DNA of 6,617 nt from Chloroflexota bacterium (GTDB lineage Bacteria > Chloroflexota > Dehalococcoidia > Dehalococcoidales > WRFJ01): the NCBI GenBank assembly GCA_009778865.1, contig WRFJ01000053.1, forward strand, positions 1 to 6,617. The letters are read 5' to 3'. Made by a program: the position numbers and the translations under genes. Each line of letters starts with the position of its first letter. The first letter of the stretch is position 1. Below are positions 1 through 4,985 of this stretch, piece after piece. The notes under the pieces are model-generated. The model was not told where the DNA came from. It saw only the letters and a program-made list of their open reading frames with translations, and did no database searches.

Positions 1-162
1 GGTGTATTACTCTTTGTTTTCGGATTACAAAACCTTTTCGGTGGTCTTGCTGAAGGAGAGGCTAAAGCTGCCTGGCTGCTCTTTGCTACCTTTGGTATCT
101 TAGGTCTTATCTTAATTGCTGTACCTGCTGTTTTGGCATTTAACAGAAATAAAGCTGACTAA
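1..162 (+). CDS. C-terminal end of a polytopic membrane protein, probably a transporter (partial)
   Basis: The frame is open from the first base and ends at TAA 160-162, giving 53 residues of a gene that starts before the window. Residues 1-17 form the end of one hydrophobic helix. Residues 18-24 are a short polar loop (AEGEAKA). Residues 25-46 form a second strongly hydrophobic helix (WLLFATFGILGLILIA...), followed by a short basic cytoplasmic tail ending NRNKAD. Two closing helices with a short charged tail fit the end of a major-facilitator-type transporter, but there is no diagnostic motif in this piece, so substrate and family stay open. A terminator-like stem-loop follows 26 bases after the stop, so this gene is probably the last of its transcript. 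Confidence 0.7.
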   Translation, partial: GVLLFVFGLQNLFGGLAEGEAKAAWLLFATFGILGLILIAVPAVLAFNRNKAD

Positions 163-187
163 ACACAAACTTGCCAACTTCATAACC

Positions 188-222
188 CAAGAAGCCTTGT
201 TGTTGATCAACAAGGCTTCTTG
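188..222 (+). terminator. Perfect 15-bp stem-loop, probable terminator of the upstream gene
   Basis: The arms 188-202 (CAAGAAGCCTTGTTG) and 208-222 (CAACAAGGCTTCTTG) are exact reverse complements around a 5-base loop. The hairpin sits 26 bases after the stop of the upstream membrane gene. The 3' arm is T-rich (CTTCTT), but the expected run of T after the stem is missing; ATAAGTACTCC follows instead. One explanation is that an intron inserted right behind the stem separated it from its U-tract. Likely an intrinsic terminator or a former one. Confidence 0.65.
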
Positions 223-388
223 ATAAGTACTCCCTACATACAATTACTATTAGTCTAAGACAAAGGGTGTTCGCCGTGAGGCGGAATCTGAAGGGGAAGT
301 TAGCGGGGCAAAGTATTGCACCGACGAATATAAACCACATATAAGGCACCGACATGGCGGACAAGTCTGCCTATCAAGAAAGTCCAAT
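223..388 (+). ncRNA. Relic of a group II intron (class C-like) RNA, domain I fragment
   Basis: Several blocks occur in the order found in domain I of group IIC introns such as the Oceanobacillus iheyensis intron, as I recall that sequence. They are CAAAGGGTGT (261-270), a stem-loop CGCC-GTGA-GGCG (272-283) with a GNRA tetraloop, GGAATCTGAAGG (283-294), GGCAAAG (306-312), AACCACATATAAGGC (333-347) and a block ending AAGAAAGTCC (376-385). The stretch 226-260 could be a degraded form of the section before these blocks. The usual GTGYGCCC 5' end, domains II-VI including the catalytic domain V, and the intron-encoded reverse transcriptase are not visible, so this is a truncated, inactive copy. It begins right after a terminator-like hairpin on the same strand, which is the known target of group IIC introns. 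Identification is from memory of the family, not from an alignment. Confidence 0.62.
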
Positions 389-622
389 ATGATTACAAGC
401 AGAACAGCAAAAACGCCGCAGACGCATCTGCGCTTTATCACATGCCAACAGATAACTTATGATACTGGTTTTATCGTGGGCATATAGTTTACCTTGACAA
501 AATGGGCATATTCTTGAAGTTTGTGCTGACAGTAAGACATCCCGGCGCTGTATTTTTTGTTGGATTTCTTGATGTATTATCCGTTTATGAGCTTCTTCCC
601 GTTCTTTTTCAAATACTCCCAA
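374..622 (-). pseudogene. Zinc-ribbon ORF remnant, possibly the N-terminal part of a transposase-type protein
   Basis: This minus-strand frame encodes 82 residues from a TTG at 620-622, and it stays open upstream to a stop at 704-706, so the true start is uncertain. The first 30 residues are charged and helical (EKEREEAHKR). Next comes a zinc-ribbon-like pattern: C39-x2-C42 followed by a basic LRR stretch and C73-x2-C76. Ribbons of the form CPxC-GKL-H ... R-C-x2-C-x-H occur at the N-terminus of several transposase and DUF6431-type proteins, which normally continue much further. Here the last three or four codons and the TGA lie inside the group II intron relic, so the reading frame looks cut off at that junction. 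No Shine-Dalgarno sequence precedes the TTG. A weak minus-strand promoter (TTAACA 722-717, 18 bases, TATCAT 698-693) is possible. It may be chance, but its residue composition is more protein-like than that of the other frames here. Confidence 0.35.
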
Positions 623-667
623 ATGATCTTTGCATGATGGCTCGTAAGTATGTAAACTATTTATGAG

Positions 668-716
668 GAATCCCTTTCTCTTGTTTGTTCTGATGATATA
701 ACTTTAAAAGGGATTC
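668..716. repeat. 10-bp inverted repeat in the hflX upstream region
   Basis: GAATCCCTTT (668-677) and AAAGGGATTC (707-716) are exact reverse complements separated by 29 AT-rich bases. The repeat lies upstream of the hflX promoter and just outside the minus-strand zinc-ribbon relic. It could be an end of a decayed mobile element, an operator pair or a weak hairpin. No function can be assigned. Confidence 0.4.
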
Positions 717-734
717 TGTTAATAGAAAAATATA

Positions 735-762
735 TTGACAATCATCTTTGTATAAATATAAT
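735..762 (+). promoter_or_regulatory. Consensus sigma-A/sigma-70 promoter of hflX
   Basis: TTGACA at 735-740 and TATAAT at 757-762 match both hexamers exactly and are separated by 16 bases within AT-rich DNA. Transcription would start near 769-770, leaving an untranslated leader of about 100 bases before the hflX start at 872. No other gene lies between, so hflX is the target. A promoter of this strength for hflX suggests that control may act at an operator or in the leader. Confidence 0.8.
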
Positions 763-780
763 TTTGTTTACACAAACAAA
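763..780. promoter_or_regulatory. Palindrome over the promoter start region, candidate operator
   Basis: TTTGTTT (763-769) and AAACAAA (774-780) are exact reverse complements around ACAC. The site begins one base after the -10 hexamer and covers the predicted transcription start, a classical place for a repressor to block initiation. The repressor is unknown. The sequence is AT-rich, so a chance palindrome is possible. Confidence 0.4.
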
Positions 781-790
781 GACGGTATAT

Positions 791-823
791 ATGATGCAAA
801 AAACAGCTTCGTGTGAATGCTAG
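791..823 (+). other. Possible 10-codon leader ORF with overlapping hairpin in the hflX 5' UTR
   Basis: ATG at 791 (with a second ATG at 794) opens a frame reading MMQKTASCEC that stops at TAG 821-823. A short hairpin, ACAGCT (803-808) with AGCTGT (822-827), overlaps its end. The layout resembles a leader peptide plus attenuator hairpin in the roughly 100-base leader of a gene linked to ribosome stalling and antibiotic stress. However, no good ribosome binding site precedes the ATG, and no terminator with a T run is visible. Speculative. Confidence 0.2.
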
Positions 824-871
824 CTGTCCAGATTTACATAAAAACTAACCTTGGGAAAAACAAGGGATAAT

Positions 872-2023
872 ATGGCTAAAAATAAACATATTAATACTAC
901 AGAACAAAAGCCCGAAAAAGCGCTCTTAATATCTGTGTATAAACCGGGGCATCAGATAGAAGCCTTGGAATCTTTAGAAGAGTTGACTCATTTGGCGTAC
1001 ACAGCAAGAGCCGAAGTGATGGGTCAAATAACACAAGCCCTAGATGTTCCCTCCAAATCATATTATTTAGGTAGTGGCAAGCTTGAAGAGATTAAACAGC
1101 TTAAAAGTGATTTAGGATTTACTACGGCTATTTTTGATGAAGAATTATCTCCTACGCAACAGCGCAATTTGGAAAACGAGCTTAAAATTAAAATCATAGA
1201 CCGCGTAGCTCTTATTTTGGATATATTTGCCCAAAGAGCGCAAACAGCCGAAGGTAAATTGCAGGTTGATTTGGCGCAGGCCGAGTATTTAAAGCCTAGA
1301 TTGGCCGGCCAATGGTCGCACTTAGAAAGGTTAGGTGGCGGTATTGGTACCAGAGGCCCCGGTGAATCGCAACTGGAGACTGACCGTCGTATTATAGAGA
1401 GTAAAATAGCACGCTTAAAGAAACGTCTTAAAGAAGTAGCTAAAAGACGTGAACAATATCGTAAACAACGCAAAGACAGCAAAATACCGGTAGTGGCTAT
1501 AGTAGGTTATACCAACAGTGGCAAAAGTACGCTTTTAAACTTGCTTTCTGGCGCCAATGTGCTGGCAGAAGACAAATTGTTTGCTACGCTTGATCCCACT
1601 ACACGTCGTTTATGTTTTCCGGATAGGCCAGCTTTTTTGTTGACAGATACTGTAGGTTTTATACGTAAATTACCGGTGGGAATCGTAGAGGCTTTTAAGG
1701 CTACACTTGAAGAAACAGTAGCAGCTGATGTTCTGGTGCATGTGGTTGATTTTACTTCTTCACAGGCCGGTCAGCAATATAATACTGTCCAGGAAATATT
1801 AAAAGAGATAGGTGCGGCAAACAAACCGCAGATTACTCTTTTGAACAAAATTGATATTTTGAGTGGGATGGAAGAGCTAACTAAGGAAGAGATTTTACAG
1901 CGTTTTGCAAACTTAGAGTATGGTTTTGTCAGCGGACGTGTTATTCCGGTTTCTGTACAAAAAAGTTGGAATATAGAGAGATTTATTGAAGAGTTGTGCC
2001 TATTGGTGCAGAAAATACAATAA
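872..2023 (+). CDS. hflX: GTPase HflX, ribosome-splitting/stress GTPase
   Basis: HflX binds the 50S subunit, hydrolyses GTP and splits stalled or idle 70S ribosomes; it is cytoplasmic and is linked to heat and antibiotic stress. The protein has 383 residues. The N-terminal HflX domain (about 18-165) carries YYLGSGKLEEI (64-74) and the family hallmark GGGIGTRGPGESQLETDRR (155-173). A basic coiled-coil helix follows (about 172-203). The G domain has G1 GYTNSGKST (212-220), the TLDPTTR switch I block (239-245), G3 DTVGF (259-263), G4 NKID (325-328) and G5 near SVQ (361-363). All GTP-binding motifs look intact. I chose ATG 872 because AAGGGA (862-867) lies just upstream; an in-frame TTG at 851 has no such site. 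The gene has its own consensus promoter and a long leader. It is followed 18 bases after its stop by an imperfect hairpin. Confidence 0.96.
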   Translation: MAKNKHINTTEQKPEKALLISVYKPGHQIEALESLEELTHLAYTARAEVMGQITQALDVPSKSYYLGSGKLEEIKQLKSDLGFTTAIFDEELSPTQQRNLENELKIKIIDRVALILDIFAQRAQTAEGKLQVDLAQAEYLKPRLAGQWSHLERLGGGIGTRGPGESQLETDRRIIESKIARLKKRLKEVAKRREQYRKQRKDSKIPVVAIVGYTNSGKSTLLNLLSGANVLAEDKLFATLDPTTRRLCFPDRPAFLLTDTVGFIRKLPVGIVEAFKATLEETVAADVLVHVVDFTSSQAGQQYNTVQEILKEIGAANKPQITLLNKIDILSGMEELTKEEILQRFANLEYGFVSGRVIPVSVQKSWNIERFIEELCLLVQKIQ

Positions 2024-2041
2024 AACATAATATAAATCTAT

Positions 2042-2084
2042 CAACAAAAATCCCCATATAAAGCATATATGTAGATTCTTGTTG
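2042..2084 (+). terminator. Long imperfect hairpin after hflX, weak terminator or small repeat
   Basis: CAACAA (2042-2047) pairs with TTGTTG (2079-2084). After one mismatch AATC (2049-2052) pairs with GATT (2074-2077), and after two mismatches CATATA (2055-2060) pairs with TATATG (2066-2071), leaving the loop AAGCA. It starts 18 bases after the hflX stop, so termination is a natural role, but the stem is AT-rich and has no T run after it. It could instead be an mRNA 3'-end stabiliser or a miniature repeat. Confidence 0.35.
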
Positions 2085-2276
2085 CCTTGTGGTAATCGGG
2101 ATGCTGCTCTATATAACTTACGTGGCTGAATCGCTTCATGATTACGCATTTACTCTTTATCCTACGCTTAATAATTTTAAAATGCCGATAGAGATTGAAG
2201 GAATATGGTATACTGAAGGAAGTAAAGAACAGAGTCATCTTAAAAACATAGAAATTAATAACTCTCTACTAAACTT
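2085..2276. other. Intergenic stretch without a convincing gene
   Basis: Together with its flanking hairpins this fills the 354-base gap between hflX and hppA. A + frame of 64 codons from GTG 2089 and a minus frame of 65 codons (2238 to 2041) both exist and overlap each other, but neither has a ribosome binding site or a recognisable motif. A third minus-strand frame starts at an ATG near 2150 behind AGGATAAAGAG and reads MRNHEAIQPRKLYRAASRLP onward; it has the best-placed ribosome binding site of the three but no known family. I see no tRNA or riboswitch. Confidence 0.4.
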
Positions 2277-2298
2277 GAAATAGTCCACTGGCTATTTC
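2277..2298 (+). other. Small hairpin upstream of the hppA promoter
   Basis: GAAATAG (2277-2283) pairs exactly with CTATTTC (2292-2298), and CC (2285-2286) with GG (2290-2291) extends the stem past one bulged base, leaving loop ACT. CTTATGC rather than a clean T run follows, so as a terminator it would be weak. It lies directly before the candidate hppA promoter and may insulate it. Confidence 0.3.
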
Positions 2299-2324
2299 TT
2301 ATGCTACTGAGTATTTAGTATAAT
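2296..2324 (+). promoter_or_regulatory. Candidate hppA promoter
   Basis: A perfect -10 hexamer TATAAT lies at 2319-2324. At 17-base spacing the -35 position reads TTCTTA (2296-2301), only 3 of 6 matches to TTGACA and overlapping the 3' arm of a hairpin. Transcription would start near 2331, about 47 bases before the hppA ATG. The gap before hppA makes a separate promoter likely, but the -35 is poor. Confidence 0.35.
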
Positions 2325-2352
2325 GTTTAATTGGCGGATTTGTAATAAGGAA

Positions 2353-2371
2353 GAGGGAAAAACGAGGGAAA
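2353..2371 (+). promoter_or_regulatory. Tandem ribosome binding site of hppA
   Basis: GAGGGAAA occurs twice, at 2353-2360 and 2364-2371, 11 bases apart. The second copy leaves 9 bases from GAGGG to ATG 2378, good spacing for initiation, and fixes this start. The upstream copy is too far away for direct initiation and may act as a standby site or be a chance duplication. Confidence 0.6.
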
Positions 2372-2377
2372 GATAAT

Positions 2378-4504
2378 ATGCTGGAAGTTCCGCTTTTACT
2401 TGGCTTGCTGGCCGGAGCAGTGGCCGTTATATACGCGGTTTTACTGATCAGACGGATAATTAAGCAGCCTAAAGGTAACGAAAAGATGCAGAGCATCGCT
2501 TCGGCCATCAACGAAGGTGCTATAGCTTATATGAAGCGCCAATACCGTACAGTGGCCATAGTGGCCGCAGTAGTGGTCGTTATTCTCTTGATTCCCGGAT
2601 TTTTCGGTGTCAGCGGTTTTGGTCTTTGGACAGCCGTCGGTTTTTTGGTAGGTGGTATCGCTTCGGCAGCTGCCGGTTTTATCGGCATGAGCATCTCGGT
2701 ACGCGCCAATGTGCGTACGGCTGAAGCTGCCCGCTGGGGTATCGGCCGGGCTTTACGCGTGGCTTTTCAATCTGGTAATGTTACCGGTATGTTTGTTATA
2801 GGCTTAGGTATTTTATCGGTATCGGTCATAAGCATACTTGTTTTTAGCGGCATAGCTCATTTTGCTGCTCTTATTGGTCTTGGTTTAGGCGGCTCGTTGA
2901 TATCTGTTTTTGCCCGTCTAGGTGGCGGTATTTTTACTAAAGCCGCCGATGTCGGTGCCGATTTGGTGGGCAAAATTGAAGCTGGTGTCCCGGAAGACGA
3001 TCCGCGCAATCCGGCGGTTATTGCTGATAACGTCGGTGATAACGTCGGTGATTGTGCCGGTATGGCTGCTGACTTATTTGAGACTTATGTTGTGACCACA
3101 GTAGCGGCCATGCTCATCGGCAATCTGGCTTTCGGTTTTGATAATCTGCTGGTTGCTCTAGGATTTCCTTTGGTTATCGGCGCTGCCTCTATTATAGCTT
3201 CGGTTATCGGTTCAGTTTTCGTCAAAATCAGTAAAAAAGGTTCTATAATGGGTGCTCTCTATAAGGGTCTGTGGATTTCAGCCATTATTGCCATCATACT
3301 CTTTCTTCCCGTTTGTCATTGGATGTTTAATAATGACATAACCATTGAAAATACTCTGCTGGTACCGGCCGATATTAACGTGTGGCGTATTTGGATATGC
3401 GCCATTATAGGCGTTGTTTTAACGGTGGCCATGGTATATATCACCGATTATTACACCTCTTCCTCTAAAAAACCGGTGGCTACAATTGCTGAAGCTTCCA
3501 AAACTGGTCACGCCACCAATATAATACAGGGTTTGGCAGTGGGCACACAATCCACTGCGTTGCCAGTACTGGTCATCATTGCTACTACTATTGTTAGTTT
3601 CTTTTTAGGTGGTATTTTCGGCATCGCTGTAGCGGCTCTTTCGATGCTTTCTATGGTCGGGATTATTGTGGCTATTGATTCTTTCGGACCAGTCACTGAT
3701 AATGCCGGTGGCATTGCTGCCATGTCCGATTTGCCACAAAACGTGCGCGATAATACTGATGCTTTAGATGCTGTTGGCAATACTACCAAGGCGGTTACTA
3801 AAGGCTATGCTATCGGCAGTGCAGCTTTGGCGGCAGTAGTCCTTTTTTCCGATTATATTCACACTATTAGCTCTGAAACCGGTCTTCATCTCAATTTTGA
3901 CTTATCCAATCCTTTTGTTTTAATCGGCCTTTTCTTCGGTGGTCTACTGCCTTATCTTTTTGCTTCCCGTGCCATGACTGCAGTTGGCAAAGCAGCTGGC
4001 AGTGTGGTTGAGGAAGTAAGGCGTCAATTTAAGGAAATACCAGGTTTGATGACAGGCCAAGCTAAACCTGATTATGCCAAGTGTGTCGATTTAGTGACGC
4101 AAAGTGCTTTAAAAAAGATGGTCTTTCCAGCTTTAATTCCCATTGTTGCGCCTATCATTATTTTAGTGATCGGTTTTATTCTCAAGATTTTTGGATATGA
4201 ACAGGCTTTTGAATTTACTTGTTTGGTCTTGGGTGGGGCACTAGTGGGCACTATCGTCACTGGACTTTTTATGGCTATTTCCATGACTTCAGGTGGAGGC
4301 GCTTGGGACAATGCCAAAAAACTTATTGAAGAAGGCAAACATGGTGGCAAAGGTTCAGCGGCTCATCAAGCAGCTGTTATTGGCGACACAGTTGGTGATC
4401 CTTACAAAGATACAGCCGGGCCGGCCCTAAATTCTATGATTAAAGTCTTCAATATTGTGACTTTACTACTGGTACCGCTACTGGCTTTGCTGGTTGTCAA
4501 TTAG
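2378..4504 (+). CDS. hppA: K+-independent, H+-translocating membrane pyrophosphatase
   Basis: This integral membrane enzyme hydrolyses pyrophosphate and uses the energy to pump ions out of the cytoplasm, so it both removes PPi from biosynthesis and supports the membrane potential. The protein has 708 residues, a normal length for the family, and is hydrophobic throughout, with the many transmembrane helices (about 16) expected. Catalytic blocks are intact: DVGADLVGK (191-199), EDDPRNPAVIADNVGDNVGD (206-225), a conserved block around 440-475, and GDTVGDPYKDTAGPALN (669-685) near the C-terminus. The potassium-sensing block reads GNTTKAVTKG, with K471 and T474 where K+-dependent enzymes carry alanine and usually glycine or alanine. 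That is the K+-independent signature, and characterised members of this type pump H+. The start is supported by GAGGGAAA 9 bases upstream. The gene is noticeably richer in GC than the cas3 gene that follows. No terminator is visible behind it. Confidence 0.97.
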   Translation: MLEVPLLLGLLAGAVAVIYAVLLIRRIIKQPKGNEKMQSIASAINEGAIAYMKRQYRTVAIVAAVVVVILLIPGFFGVSGFGLWTAVGFLVGGIASAAAGFIGMSISVRANVRTAEAARWGIGRALRVAFQSGNVTGMFVIGLGILSVSVISILVFSGIAHFAALIGLGLGGSLISVFARLGGGIFTKAADVGADLVGKIEAGVPEDDPRNPAVIADNVGDNVGDCAGMAADLFETYVVTTVAAMLIGNLAFGFDNLLVALGFPLVIGAASIIASVIGSVFVKISKKGSIMGALYKGLWISAIIAIILFLPVCHWMFNNDITIENTLLVPADINVWRIWICAIIGVVLTVAMVYITDYYTSSSKKPVATIAEASKTGHATNIIQGLAVGTQSTALPVLVIIATTIVSFFLGGIFGIAVAALSMLSMVGIIVAIDSFGPVTDNAGGIAAMSDLPQNVRDNTDALDAVGNTTKAVTKGYAIGSAALAAVVLFSDYIHTISSETGLHLNFDLSNPFVLIGLFFGGLLPYLFASRAMTAVGKAAGSVVEEVRRQFKEIPGLMTGQAKPDYAKCVDLVTQSALKKMVFPALIPIVAPIIILVIGFILKIFGYEQAFEFTCLVLGGALVGTIVTGLFMAISMTSGGGAWDNAKKLIEEGKHGGKGSAAHQAAVIGDTVGDPYKDTAGPALNSMIKVFNIVTLLLVPLLALLVVN

Positions 4505-4580
4505 CAGTATGTAAAAAACACTTAAAGAAGAACAAATACCACAGTCACGCAATATTTCAGTTTAATTAACAAGGGAAAAT

Positions 4581-4985
4581 ATGCAAACTTTTTTAGCGAG
4601 AACTAGTCAAACTGGTAAGCAGCTTTTATCCGATCATTTAAGTAATGTTTCCAATTTATCTGCCGTATTTTCTAATTATGAAAATATTTCAAAACTCACA
4701 GGAATTCTTCACGATCTTGGTAAAGCCACATCTGCTTTCCAAAACTATTTAATTAATGGCGGTGAAAGAGGCAAGATTGTTCACGCTATGCAAGGTGTAT
4801 TTTTTGTGGATGATATAATCTGCGATTTAAATGATAGTGCCTGCGTCTTAGTAAAAGAGATCGTTGCTCTAACTATTGCAGCCCATCATAACTCATTGAA
4901 CGACGGAGTGTCTCCTGACGGAGGCGCTGCATTTTACCAAAAGCTTATCCAAAAAATGATGAAAAATATCATTATACAGAAATAA
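4581..4985 (+). CDS. cas3: CRISPR-associated Cas3, N-terminal HD nuclease part (5' part of a frameshifted cas3)
   Basis: Cas3 is recruited by the type I Cascade complex and nicks and degrades target DNA; this part is its HD nuclease. Candidate metal ligands are all present: H19, H44-D45 in GILHDLGK (41-48), H68 in KIVHAM and H102-H103 in AAHHN (100-104). As written the frame stops after 134 residues at TAA 4983-4985. The last nine or so residues (from MMKNIIIQK) are out of the true frame, because the Cas3 sequence continues in the -1 frame after the A6 run at 4951-4956. AAGGGA (4571-4576) supports the ATG at 4581. The gene begins 76 bases after hppA with no terminator between, so it may be read from upstream; I could not find a clear promoter of its own. 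Confidence 0.88.
   Translation: MQTFLARTSQTGKQLLSDHLSNVSNLSAVFSNYENISKLTGILHDLGKATSAFQNYLINGGERGKIVHAMQGVFFVDDIICDLNDSACVLVKEIVALTIAAHHNSLNDGVSPDGGAAFYQKLIQKMMKNIIIQK
4951..4957 (+). other. Frameshift site in cas3 (A6 run followed by T)
   Basis: Up to this run the HD nuclease frame reads ...FYQKLIQK. If one A were added the frame would go on as NDEKYHYTEIKQNIADTFPE into the helicase. One base missing from the run therefore accounts for the whole split. The zero-frame codons are CAA AAA ATG, which is not a classical tandem-slippage heptamer. A homopolymer indel, real or from sequencing, is the simplest reading. Confidence 0.8.

Noticed and set aside
140..441. Two minus-strand frames of 63 and 74 codons, one with a cysteine-rich stretch (CPPCRCLIC)
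   Set aside because: Both lie across the group II intron relic and the terminator hairpin; the cysteines come from reading structured RNA sequence backwards.
484..660. 9-bp inverted repeat ATAGTTTAC (484-492) and GTAAACTAT (652-660)
   Set aside because: Short, AT-rich, 159 bases apart and not extendable by one base on either side; compatible with chance, though it does flank part of the zinc-ribbon relic.
851..871. Upstream TTG start for hflX adding seven residues
   Set aside because: No ribosome binding site precedes it, while the ATG at 872 has AAGGGA just upstream; the added residues would be encoded by the ribosome binding site itself.
1063..1482. 139-codon minus-strand frame inside hflX, and similar minus frames inside hppA and cas3
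   Set aside because: These are shadows of strongly supported + strand genes with intact catalytic motifs.
2041..2283. Overlapping + and - frames of about 65 codons between hflX and hppA
   Set aside because: They overlap each other, have no ribosome binding site at the longest starts and no recognisable motif; part of the minus frame is hairpin sequence.
4505..4580. CRISPR repeat array, leader or cas3 promoter in the hppA-cas3 gap
   Set aside because: No repeated unit is present and no convincing -35/-10 pair could be placed; any array must be outside the window.
4950..4958. Programmed -1 ribosomal frameshift in cas3
   Set aside because: In the zero frame the codons are CAA AAA ATG, so the heptamer does not have the X-XXY-YYZ layout needed for tandem slippage, and I see no strong hairpin just downstream. 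Slippage by the polymerase is not excluded.
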